Assembly: GCA_037367355.1 (NCBI GenBank)
Contig: CM074702.1
Span: 2,852,001-2,916,000 of the forward strand
Direction: 5' to 3'
DNA length: 64,000 nucleotides
Source: Neoscytalidium dimidiatum
Lineage: Eukaryota > Ascomycota > Dothideomycetes > Botryosphaeriales > Botryosphaeriaceae
This document shows positions 29,001 through 39,801 of the stretch, piece by piece (positions within the stretch are counted from its first letter, which is position 1; each line of letters begins with the position of its first letter). The position numbers were made by a program, and so were the translations under genes. The notes beneath the pieces are model-generated. The model saw only the letters and a program-made list of their open reading frames with translations. It searched no databases and was not told the origin of the DNA.

Positions 29001-31390
29001 CTCGCAATTGACAAGCCAAGTTGGCCGACTTGATCAAGTGACTTGAGTCAAGTCGTGTAGTTAGGACGAATTGGTAGGCGGGCCCTATGGCGCCTTAGTC
29101 GGTAACTTGCAAGTTAAGGCATTTTATTACGCTATATCAGGTATACGCTAAGCTATATTAGTATACGACAATCTGTATATAGTATCGTATATTTAGACGA
29201 TATATGATTAGAAGTCTCTAGTACTTTAATTAATAAGATATAAGTCTTCTTTAATATAAAATAAGTTAATACTATAGTAAGCATCACCAGTTAAGGCGCC
29301 TTGCCAAGTTGGCCAATTTACCAAGTCAAGTCAAGGCAGACCGGTGCCTTAACAAGGTGAATTTAGGTGTGCCTTGCCAAGTTGGCGGTTAGAGGTGCCT
29401 TGACTTGACTTGACTTGCCACTGAGTTGCGAGCCCTGTTGGCGAGCTTGCACGGAGTGTCGGTTCAAGCATGCTCGTGACGGCTTCGGCGCTCGGGTGGT
29501 AGTAGGCGTAGCGCGCGTGCTTCTCGTCGATGGGCCGGTGCTCGTAGAGCGTGCGGATCTGGATGCATCGCTCTTATGTGAGTTCGTGTGTGATCCGGGG
29601 TGAATGGCTCTTAGGGGTATCCGAAGCCTGCTTGCCCCCAGGGCGCTCCAGAATGCGTTCAGCGGCAGCGCGAAGAAGATTACACCGCCGCATCCGTAGA
29701 AACTGCTCGTGCGGTCTTGCATATTGTAGAAGACGGAACCCGGGCATATCGCGAGCGAAGTGTTGGCTGCCAGCTGCGTGAGCGCGAGCGACGGCTCGCC
29801 GACCAACCTCTTAGAGCACCCCACATCCACAGCCGCACCTGCTGTGCGAATGACAATGTGTACGGAGAGTCGAGGCGCTGAGATTGCGCTTGTTGTGCGC
29901 GGCGAGACTATGAGAACTCCTCGAAGTGCTCGCGGCCGATGGGATATGTTTCGTTGAAACGGTCGATCGCGGCGAGGAGGTCCTGGCGCGCTTGACTGAT
30001 TTTCCAGTGGGGGGCAAATTCTTCTGGAGTACGCGGGACGCGATGTTCGTAGCATGGCTTCACGATGCGCTCAGATAGGCTCGTCATCGAGGTGAGGAAG
30101 TCGAGTGTCGTCTGCCTTTCTGATCCTTGCTGGCGGTCAGCGTCGAGACTGGGGTGTATTTGAATGGAGTTGTAAATCGAAAGCCCAGGCCGTCGAGGTA
30201 CTTCACTGCCTCACCAGGCCTGCCAAAGTATATTTACCGACCTTCGTAGAGGGCTGTAGCTTTCTCGAACGGCTGCGCGCCTTGTTAGCTTCGTCTACGA
30301 GAGAAATAGCTGGCCGGAGCCTTTACAACATAGGCGCCTCGAGGAGCTTGGTACGTGGCCGCTATGGCAGTCGTATCTGCCAAATCCGCGGACGTCCTTA
30401 ATGTCTTACAAAACCCGGCAGTGTTGGCGCTGTCAAGACCGCGAGTGCTATTATCTCGGCACTGCAGGGGTGAACGCCCCAACGTCGCTTCGGCAAGGCT
30501 CACTCTTTTCAGTTTGCCGCCACTCACGCCACGGACAAAGCCATTACCTACCCTGGTGTTGACTATGTGAGGGATGCCGTACATGGCCATGGTTGCATCA
30601 CGAAGACTCTCAGTGTAGACGGAAAGGGGTGTTCCCTGATAACCCTAGATGGAGCTCGAGCCCTGGCGGCGAACGACAACGTCTCACCGACAGTGAGCAA
30701 AGTGGACGTCATTTTCGACCGTGTAATGACCTCGCCCCTGAAGTACTTGTGCATAGCCTCGGCACTAATACCTGTGGAGGATGCCACGTCAACAGCCGCT
30801 CTCCTCTCTCGCAAAAGCATAATTCTGCAGACTCCGCACTCGCCCTGGCAGTTCAGCTCGGACGCTCCATCCACACCGATACCCTCGAGCTCACCGGCGA
30901 TCGTCTTCAAAAACAGCGTCGAGCACCCGGACCCGCGCGGGCCCAGCACCACGAGCATCTCGCCAGCCTCCACCACGCCCGAGTCGAAATTCCGCAGGAT
31001 GTCCGCCCGTCCCTGATCATGGGCGTCGCTGCGTTGCAGCAGCAGCTACCTGCGCGGGTCGAAGCGCGCGGACTGCGGGCCTAGGTCCGAGCCTGGAGCG
31101 GGGTGGAAGAGGGTGGCCGCCTCCCCGGGGATTCGAGCGGCCTGCGAGTAGTGTCTGCTCAGATGCCGCGCGAGAGAGGCGATGTCCCAAGATGTCTGGG
31201 AGTCGGCATCCGTGGATGGCGGTGTGTCGTGCGGGTCGGGGTTCTTGGCTTTCTCGTCGGGAGAGGTTGCGATGATGGTCAGGGGGATTGTTGTCGGTTT
31301 GCGTGCGGCGGCCAGGACTGGCGCCGATGGATTCGAACATCATTTGTGGAGGGTAGCTCTCAAAAGGCGCACTCTAATTAAGTCTGACAT
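26067..31390 (-). pseudogene. Full-length PDR-type (ABCG) ABC transporter, broken
   Basis: Remnant of a pleiotropic-drug-resistance efflux pump (about 1,400-1,500 aa when intact). Landmarks run in order on the minus strand: NBD1 Walker A GPRGSGCSTL (about 30915) and SLLTVGETLSFAARARA-like block (as LLTVGETLSFAARARAPS, about 30690); NBD1 signature FVRGVSGGKLKRVSLAEATL (about 30530-30480); first membrane region with SVFYNMQDRTSSFYGCGG (about 29740-29690) and APFNTIISFPPHLRRESPG (about 28975-28920); NBD2 Walker [16 protein letters not shown] (about 28110); NBD2 signature and Walker [18 protein letters not shown] and [12 protein letters not shown] (about 27790-27710); CTIHQPS (about 27640); last membrane region 26970-26450; and terminal VYIGVNVVGALALRW (about 26255-26210). 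Blocks fall in different frames with many stops, and a MITE splits the first membrane region. The signature has GGK for GGE. It keeps high GC, so decay is by indels rather than heavy RIP. Confidence 0.9.
28996..29437. mobile_element. hAT-like MITE inside the PDR pseudogene
   Basis: A 442-bp non-coding element with perfect 12-bp terminal inverted repeats CAGGGCTCGCAA (28996-29007, and its complement at 29426-29437). It is flanked by an 8-bp near-perfect target duplication: TTGGCCAG at 28988-28995 and TTGGCGAG at 29438-29445. The CAGGG start and 8-bp duplication are diagnostic of the hAT superfamily. Subterminal regions are built of CAAGT/ACTTG repeats (for example TTGACTTGACTTGACTTG near 29400), and the centre (29100-29290) is AT-rich. 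No transposase is encoded, so it is a non-autonomous copy. It interrupts the membrane domain just before the APFNTIISFPPHLRR block. Confidence 0.88.
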
Positions 31391-32244
31391 CAAGCCTTTG
31401 GTGGTGGTTGACTCCAGACTCCCCTGAAAAGTACATGCGCAATAGGTAGACTGTGAGGCCGCGGGCTGTATTGTTGGTCTGATGCCGTCGTCACGGCCAT
31501 TGGTGTACCAGAGTTGGAGATTGTCTTGCCATGGATGGGGTGTGCAGGAGTCCGCGGACTTCGTACTTGGGGTACAACACGGGACGCCGCTAGAGCAGCT
31601 ATGGTTAAGTAAGGCCGTGCCACGTCTTGGCTCAAGGGATTTGCGGGATGCCTTGGAGCTAGCTCAACTGAGCCAAGAATGAATGAGCAAATGACACCGA
31701 CTTCAGTCTGCTGTAAATGAATACGCCCTTTGTTCCATGCTGCTGCAGTTGGCGGGTGTGGCAGAGATCATGGACCTATAGATCTGCGATCTGTGCCATT
31801 CCATCCGCCGAAGACCCGAGCCCGAAGGCTGAGCACCCGAGCTTAGCTTGCACAACACCCGAGCTCGAACTGCTTCAACACCCGAGCCGAGACACGCTGA
31901 CAAACGTGACGATTCCTCCATCTAATCTGGCATCGTTGACCCGACGTTCGACTTGAGCGGCGACCCGTGTTTTGTGCAAAACCACTGCGATCCTCGTAGA
32001 AGGAAGCCGAGGCTACGGTGTGCGCAGGGCACGAGGATGCCTCCGTGCTTCCTTCGTTAATCGTCTTCACTCCGATACATTGATACTGTAGCCGCATCTT
32101 GCCAAGCACGAGTGTTCACACAGTGCAACAACTTTTTAAATTTGTCTCGTCGCTTGGAGCAGCTCGTAAAGAAAATAACAAGCTTGAAAGAAGGATGATA
32201 ATCAAAGCCCCGCATTCGCAAAATTGAATCACCGTGTCTAGTTC
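31391..32244. other. Intergenic
   Basis: Between the N-terminal end of the PDR remnant and the 3' end of the ten-exon regulator. Short frames only. Repeated CACCCGAGC motifs (three to four copies, about 31800-31890) are the only visible pattern. Confidence 0.45.
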
Positions 32245-35000
32245 CTATTCCGACCTACCTATAGCGTTGAATCCGTGCTGCTCCTGTTGAAAGAACTCCG
32301 ACTGCTGCAGTAACGGCCCAGCGTTCATGAACGGCCCAAACAGGCCCATCAGATCGAATCCCATATTCTGCGGCTGCATCGGCAGGAAGTCGTAGCCAAA
32401 ACCCAACGACTCTGGCACTTCCATCCTGCCCACCGTTTGCGCGCTTGTCTGAAGAGGTTAAAATAAGCATGAGAAACTCGAATGCGATCGTGGTGGCGGC
32501 AAGATGGCGTACCTCAAGCTCCATGGCATGTATATCCGGCGCTGTCTCCTGTCGCGTCTGGCCTATCCGAGGGGCCACCGACAGCAGCGCCTGTTCCTCT
32601 ACAGCGCCGCTTTGCTGCTGCTGCTGCTGCTGCTGTTTCTCCGCTGCATTCTGCACATGTTGCCGCGCTATATGCGTGAACTCGGCGAGCAGCGCGCTTG
32701 GGAATGCGCCGTGACTGGCCAGGTCGACGCAACTCAAGTGGCCGGCGACCATGTCCAAGAATTTTAGGTTGACCTGCGTGTTGCTCGGGTGGGTGGGGTT
32801 GTGAACGACGAAGTCGAAGAGGATGAAGAGGGCGGCAAGGGGAACTGTGCCGATCATCCTGATCACAGCGTCAGTGAGAAACCGAAGGGAGCAAAAGTCA
32901 AGACAGCGATGCGTGGGTCGATACCAGATGGGTGTGTACGGCTCTGGGTCCACGAGCATTGTCAATTCAATGATGGAGCGAGCGGAGCTGAGCAGGACAT
33001 CTAGGCTCTTGGTTTGGCGTTCCGAATTGTCGCCGTGGCCTATAGTGGGCACGTCAGCGTTTCCCGTTGTTGCTCGTCTCCCTTTGGAAAATCGGATAAG
33101 CGCTTCTCACCGACGTGGATAACGAGTCTGGATAAGACAATCAGGAGGTTGTAATACGAGAACTGTATTTGGAGAAACACTTGAACGTAGCCAGGGATGG
33201 ACTTTGAGGATGCTTTCAGAGGATTCCCCGGCTGGAATTCTTCGGGGAGGGAGGCTCTCCATTGTTCCAAACGCTCCTGTATAAAGTCGATGGCTTCGTA
33301 ATATTCTTCTGCGGAGCGAAGCGTGGCGCTGACAGAGAACAAAGTCTCGTACGTGATAGTCAAGAGTCGCGCAAGCTGGACGGAAGTAAGAGGCCAGTCC
33401 AGTTTCCCGAACCGAGCATTTGGGCATTTCGGAATCGGGCATCCAATATCAAAGTCAGCAATCGACTGTGTTGTTAGCTTCGGTACGAAGTGATGCCATA
33501 GTGGGGCTACTTACTGAAGCCTTTCCGTCGTCAAAGGTCAGGTGTTTTTCCAGACAGTATATCACCCAGAAAGTTCTGCGCGCGTCTTCATTGTTGCAAT
33601 GGGATGAATCTGCTCTGTGTAAACCAAGAGCTCGGACTGCTTGGACGGCTTCGGTCATTAGAAATTCGTTCATGTGCAAGCCGACAGGGTTGAGGGTGAA
33701 GATGGTCTATTCTCGTCAGTCTATCACCGCGAGACATTTACCTCCTTTTAGCTTCTTACCATAGCGGTCAAAGCCTGGGCTGGTCAACAACCTTTCTACG
33801 ACTTAGGAAAAACAGCAGAATCATAGGTACGACGAACCTGGGCATTCACTAAGGATCGCTGTGGAACAAGGATCTTGGGCAGGTGCCAGACAGCAGCCTG
33901 GAAGAAGTTCCAGGCTTTTCCCTTTCCGGGAGTGAAAGATCCCTCGCCGTGGTACTGGCATCCAAGAGCGAGCACAGCGTAGTAAAGGGCAGACCAGCCA
34001 GGATCGTTGTCAAGGAGACTATCCGATCGAGGACCAAAGGCCTGTTGCTCAAAAGCCTTTCGGTCCAGGAATGTATACACTGGATGTATGTGCTCAAAGT
34101 ATGCTGCACCACGATTAGTCCAGGTTGCTGCAATTGAAGCGGGAGTAGAAGCTGGACATTCAACATAGACTTGCTGCAGTGACATCTTTTCGTGTAGCAG
34201 GACTTGCGGAGGATGACTTGGGTCGAAACTGCTATTCGTATCATCTGCTGCTATCTTCCCCCGCACCGTTGACTCGATAGACTCAACAATCGACCTCACC
34301 CTTTCGTGGCCTAGTATTCGACTCAGAGAGGATAGCCGCTTCCCAGAGAAGAATGCCAAGTTGGAACTGGCAACTGAAGATGCTGTCAACTTGCTGTGCA
34401 GTGTCACTACGATGCTCGGCATACCATAATGATCGTTTGCCTTAAATAAGCTGTGATGTGCTTGTCTTCCAGCCATTCTACGGTCCTCAAGCAAATAGTC
34501 CATGAACAGTTTTCTTCTGCTCTGGAAGACGCTAGGAGGTGGCGATCCTATGGGATTTCTAGGTCCGGATGGAGAAGCGGGGTTCGTGTCGGACAAGTGC
34601 TTCGGGGAGTCCGAATACGCTGTTTCGGGGGATATATGAGGCGCCGGTGCGATGAGGTGGCAGTCGCGAGTAAGAAGAAGAAGAAGCCAGCAGGGGACTC
34701 ACGAGGTTCGGATAACGCGGCTGTGCGCTGACGCCGTTGGCGCATTTTGTAGGCACTGAAATGGCACGCAGATCCACGTCTCTAAGAGGCCAGTCAGCAG
34801 TAAGTAAATGACATAGGCGGAGCGTGGGCCGCTTGCTCGACAGTGGACGCATATTTGGTCGGCTTCGTTCGCCTCTGCAGTCAGGGGAATTCAGCCTCGG
34901 ACTCGGGACGGCAAGGATAGAACGTGGGGTGCTCACTGGTACACCGAACCTTCCTCTCCTTGCATTGGTCGCAGCTTCTGCTGATTTTGACGGGATGCAT
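32245..35000 (-). CDS. Zn(II)2Cys6 transcription factor with fungal_trans domain, ten exons
   Basis: Nuclear regulator of 729 aa. Exons: 35000-34937, 34874-34837, 34781-34703, 34619-33838, 33774-33760, 33706-33515, 33465-33111, 33039-32925, 32858-32513 and 32448-32245. The zinc cluster is assembled from three exons: RSCDQCKERKVRCT, KANEADQICVHCR, RRGSACHFSAYKMRQRRQR, giving CX2CX6CX9CX2CX6C. The second intron (34836-34782) begins GCAAGC; using a later GT donor instead breaks the last Cys spacing. Exon 5 is only 15 nt (ALTAM). The middle-homology region is evident from HIHPVYTFLDRKAFE, FLMTEAVQAVRALGLHR and RRTFWVIYCLEKHLTF to SIADFDIGCPIP. A Gln tract of eight residues (32613-32637) and a Gln/Met-rich C-terminus may activate transcription. 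Divergent from the CYP505-type gene with 354 bp between, so it is the best candidate regulator of it; that is inference. Confidence 0.85.
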
Positions 35001-35354
35001 GGCACTCGGATGCTAGCCCGGGCAGCGCGTGCTCGGAGAACTGGGGGTGGATGGGCGGAAGCGGAACCTCGGGCGCTCGGGGGTTAAGTATTCGGCGTCA
35101 AAGTCTCACCAGCCGCGTGCTCTTGGCGCCAACCCTGGCCTCGCACCGTTATTTCCGCTTCTGGCTAGTCGACATGTCAGAGCGCAGCCCCGTGCGTGCC
35201 CTCACAGAACCTACTCAAGCGGCGATCACCAAAGCCTTGAAGAGTACTTATACACTTAAGCTTTAACACCAGCGCCACCAAACTATATCTACGCCCATTG
35301 CATCATTTACGCTTCCGCATATTGCTATTTGCAAAGCATTGTCCTGCCTAAACC
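35001..35354. promoter_or_regulatory. Shared divergent promoter, Zn(II)2Cys6 factor / CYP505-type gene
   Basis: A 354-bp spacer between head-to-head start codons. It contains CGG-type triplets (for example GCGGAAGCGGAACCTCGGGCG near 35050-35070, spread over separate triplets) that could serve zinc-cluster factors, and a TTATACACTTAAGC segment near 35245. No defined operator. Confidence 0.4.
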
Positions 35355-38300
35355 ATGGGAGCTGACGCAAATGGATGTGTACCGATACCCGGTCCAGCAG
35401 GTATCTCAGCGCCTCAGCTCGTGAGTTTGAGATGGTTTGGGTGCTGATTTGTTACCAGCTGTGCCTCTGCTTGGCAACATACTCGATGTCCAGCCCGGAG
35501 CTGCATCTGATTCACTCTTCGACTTGGCTAAAGTTTACGGCAAGCTACTTGCTCGTTGACAGCTATACGAGCACGCTCCGCTAATTTTTTTTTTTTTCTT
35601 TTTAGGAGAAATATATCAGCTGCAACTGCCGGGTGAGCGCATGGTAGTGGTCAACACCAGAGACCTGCTAGATGAACTCTGCGATGAGACCAGGTTCCGG
35701 AAGATGGTGAACGGAAGTCTCGCGGAGCTCCGGTCGGGTGTAAACAACGGGCTCATCACGGCGGAGACGAGCGATCCAGACTGGAAGGTCGCCCATCGGA
35801 TCGCCATGCCTCTGTTCAGCCCCCTAAAAATCAGAGACATGTTCGATCAGATGAAGGATATTATCTCACAGCTCTGTCTAAAATGGTACTCTCAATTTTT
35901 ACCCTGGCAGTGCTGACGCTGACCGTCATCAGGGCCCGACTCGGCCCCTCGTACGTCATCGACGTCAACCGAGACTTAACACGAATGGCCCTGGACGTCG
36001 TCGGTTTGTGTTCCATGGGATATCGATTCAACAGCTTCTACAGCGAGGGAGACGTTCACCCCTTTGTGAAAGCGCTCAACAGTTGGCTAACGGAGGCCGA
36101 TGCCCGGAGCTGGCGCCTTCCCATCTCCAATCACTTGCGCGTGTTTTCTAGTATGAGGTTCCAAGAAGACATTCATACGCTTCGCAGCATCACCCAGGAT
36201 TTGATAGAAAAGCGGCGCCAAGACTCGGCACTAGAAGGGAACGATCTTCTCCATGCCATGATGAAGGGAAGAGACCCGGAGACCGGAGCAAAGCTGAGTG
36301 ACGAGGCGTTGATCGACAACATCCTCACCCTGTTAGCCGCTGGCCACGAAACTACGTCGGGAACTGTCTCATTCGCTCTGTGGTTCCTAATACAGAATCC
36401 CCAGGCGCTGATCAAAGCCCAACAAGAATTAGACCGTGTCCTGGGCGACGAGCCACTCCGAGCGGGGCACCTTTCCGAGCTTCCGTATATCGACGCCATC
36501 CTACGGGAGACTCTCCGCTTAAAGCCGACCGCCCCGGCGCTTGGTCTTACACCCTATGAAGACGAGATCGTTGGGGGTAAGTATCAGCTCAGAAAGGGTG
36601 ACAGCCTTGTTGCACTGCTCTTCTCGATCCACCGTGACCCAAAGGTGTACGGCGACGACGCGGGTGAGTGGAAGCCCGAAAGGATGTTGGAGGAGAACTT
36701 CAGAAAACTGCCTCCCAATTCATGGAAGCCGTTCGGCAACGGCATGAGGGCTTGCCTTGGAAGACCGTTCGCGTGGCAGGAGTCTCAGATAGTGAGTGCA
36801 GCTTCAGGACATTCAAGACCGAGTGGCTAACGGTACAAAGGCACTTGCGATGCTCCTTCATACGTTCAACTTTGAACTGGCTGACCCATCTTACAACCTC
36901 CATTACAAGGAAGCCGTCACCATCAACCCGGTGGACTTCAAAATTCGCGTGCGTCTCCGCGAAAAGGCGAGATACGGAAAGCTGTTGGAAGGCAGGCCGT
37001 CATTCGAGGCAGCGATTCGGCCACCGTCGACGACAAATGGAACTCCGAGTAACATTGACGAGAACAGCAAGCCTTTCTACATCTTTTACGGCTCTGAAGG
37101 CGGAACGTGCGAAACATTGGCACACCGCTTTGCAAGCAGAGTCATGGCACGTGGTTTCCGGGCCGAGGTCGAGCAACTGAATGCAGCGAAAGAAAGGGTG
37201 CCAAAAGGCCATCCCGTAGTGATTATTGTGTCATCATACAACGGAACGCCGCCGCAGAATGCATTCCATTTTGTGACCTGGCTGCAGTCGCTCTCCGAGG
37301 CCGAGATGGGCGGCGTAACCTATTCCGTCTTCGGCTGCGGTAAGTTCATTCACTCCACACAAGATCGAGGGGACATGAAGGCTTACCATTGCAACAGGTC
37401 ATCGAGACTGGGTCGAGACTTTCCAGAGGGTGCCGAAGCTAGTGGACGAGCTGATGGAGAAGCGCGGCGGCCAACGCATGACCCTCTTGGGCTCCGCCGA
37501 CGCTTGCACTACAGACGTGTTCTCCGAATTCGAAGACTGGGAGGAACAGAGCCTCTGGCCCGCAATTGCCGGCGCGACCCCGTCCACCACCGTCGAGACA
37601 CGCGTCGGCCCGAAACTGAGCATTCAGGTGACCTTCCCTCGCTTGAAGGCGCTGCGCGACAAGTCCGGCACGGCAATTGTAGCATCCACGAAGCTGCTGA
37701 CTGGTGCGACCGTTCCCGCAAAGAGACATATGGAGCTCCGTCTTCCGGAGGGGAGCACGTACAGAGTGGGAGACTACCTGGCAGTCCTCCCAGTCAATCC
37801 TCAGAAGAGTGTCCAGCGTGCATTAGCACGGTTTGGGCTCTCCTGGGACAGCGTTCTCCAAATAAGTTCCACCGGTCCAACTGACATTCCAACGCAGCAG
37901 CCCATCTCCGCTGGTGATGTTTTTGGGCAGTATGTCGAACTCGGCCAACCCGCCTCAGCAAGAGTAAGCCCTTCACCCACCTCCATGCCTTCCACTCCCC
38001 AGCTAACCTGCGCCAGAACATCCGCCGCCTAGCACAATTGGCCAGCGACGACGTCAGCAAACGCAACCTCTCGTCCCTAGCGGAAATGGAAAACCCGGCC
38101 CGGCATCCTTCGATCCTCGACCTCTTGGAAGAGCACCCGAGCGTCGACCTCCCCGTCAGCGACTTCCTCTCCATGCTCCCGCCCCTGCGCGCCCGTACCT
38201 ATTCCATCTCGTCCTCCCCGCTCGCCGACCGCGCCGTCGCCACCATCACCTACTCGGTCGTCTCCGCACCCCACCACAGCGACCCGACCCGCCGCCACCT

Positions 38301-38898
38301 CGGCGTCGCGTCCACCTACCTCTCCCACCTCCTGCCCGGCACGCTCCTCCCCATCTCCATCCGCTCACCCAAGACGCCCTTCACGCTGCCCCCGAGTCCG
38401 GAGGACACGCCCCTGGTCATGATCGCGGCAGGCGCGGGCATCGCGCCTTTCCGCGGCTTCGTGCAGGAGCGCGCCGTCATGATGCGCGAGGGGCGGAAGC
38501 TGGCGCCCGCGCTGCTGTTCTTCGGGTGTCGGAGGGACAACGGCGATCATCACGGGGACGGTGGGGCGAGGGAGGACGGAGGAGCAGGAGAAAGAGAAGA
38601 AGCGGGCGACGGCGACGACCTGTACCGCGACGAGTTTGACGCTTGGGAGCGGGCCGGCGCCGTGACGGTGCACCGGGCGTACAGCCGGCCGCTCGCCGCC
38701 GCCGCCACCGGAAAGTACGTCCAAGACGTGCTCCGCGAGAGACGTGACGACGTGGCGGAGCTCTGGGCGCGGGGCGCGAGGGTGTACGTGTGCGGAGCGC
38801 CGCGGATGGCGGGCGCGGTGGGCGAGGTCATTCGGGGCATCGTTGGCGCGGATGGCGGGTCGTTGGATGGAAGGTATCTATCTGAGATCTTCTCATAG
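35355..38898 (+). CDS. Self-sufficient cytochrome P450-reductase fusion (CYP505 family)
   Basis: Fatty-acid hydroxylase type fusion of 1,070 aa. Exons: 35355-35400, 35459-35539, 35606-35885, 35933-36791, 36841-37339, 37398-37963 and 38017-38898. The P450 part has the I-helix AGHETTSG (Glu275, Thr276), ETLR (Glu328, Arg331) and the haem-binding FGNGMRACLGRPFAWQE with Cys410 as iron ligand. The FMN domain follows (FYIFYGSEGGTCETLAHRF, then the GHRDWVETFQRVPK join), then the FAD/NADPH domain (RTYSISSSPL, AAGAGIAPFRGFVQERA, ALLFFGCR, YVCGAPRMAGAV). Electrons pass from NADPH through FAD and FMN to haem in one chain. Intron 2 (35540-35605) most likely starts GCAAGC; a GT alternative at about 35554 would insert five residues. 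The C-terminus ends DGRYLSEIFS without the Trp-containing segment that normally stacks on FAD. An acidic Gly/Glu insertion (about 38540-38615) enlarges the reductase loop. Confidence 0.9.
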
Positions 38899-39801
38899 GT
38901 GGGTTACAGCTTTGAGCCTCCCCCTGGAGGCTTCGACTGTTGGTGTCCTACTATGCGTGGTCATGGGTTTACGCTTTTGCCCCCACAACTGAAACTTCCG
39001 CTCTTTGTACCTGCTATGCAATCGCACGGTTTTCAGGAACCCGCAAATCCAGCTCACGCAGCGCATTCGGGTGGTAGGATGGGGCTCTAGCTCGTGAGAG
39101 TGATTATATGCTTGCAACTTGGCTTCAATTTGACCAGGTGCATGAAAGTGGTCGTGCTCTGATTGGCGGATGAATATTATCAGTAGTGTCATTTTGGTCC
39201 GCAGAAGTGAGTTTTTCCAAAGGCGACCCCCGGGAGGAGGACAGGGGGAGTGCTTATTTAGGTCAGTCCGTTGCTCTGGTTATGATTGGAATTACTTCAC
39301 GGATCAATCAGCAAATAAATGGAACATACTTCTATCGTTCCATTCTTTGTCCATCCCTGGATCTCAATTGCTCTAATGTGACTGCAACAGTTCGCCTTGT
39401 TGTATGAGAAATACCTCTGAGCAGTTGCTGGTGTATCCGTAGCGACACTCTGGACATGGGAGGCTGGCAGGGATGGTGCGTGAAACTCAAGCCCAGGGAT
39501 CCGGCCGCGCGGATTCTATTACACTGTGCCTCCGGTCTGACTTTGGAGTATTATAGATAGTAAACGCAGATTCTCAGACATTGTGTTGGGTGAATGCAGA
39601 GGCGTGAGGCAATCTTGAACATTCAAAAGTGTAGCAGGGCGCAGTGGTAGCCTGCGTTGCCAAGTCGCTATCCCTTGTTGTGCGACTTACTTCTGATTGG
39701 CAAACAACATGAACCAATCCTTTTCTTATATCCACTTACCCCGCCCGCTTCTCCATGCTTCTACGAACTTCAACTTACCAGAGGTTTATACGTGGGGCAC
39801 A
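38899..39801. other. Intergenic
   Basis: Spacer between the CYP505-type gene and the tetraspanin gene, same strand. No supported coding sequence. The stretch at 39700-39800 has an in-frame extension upstream of the tetraspanin start but no family match. Confidence 0.45.
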
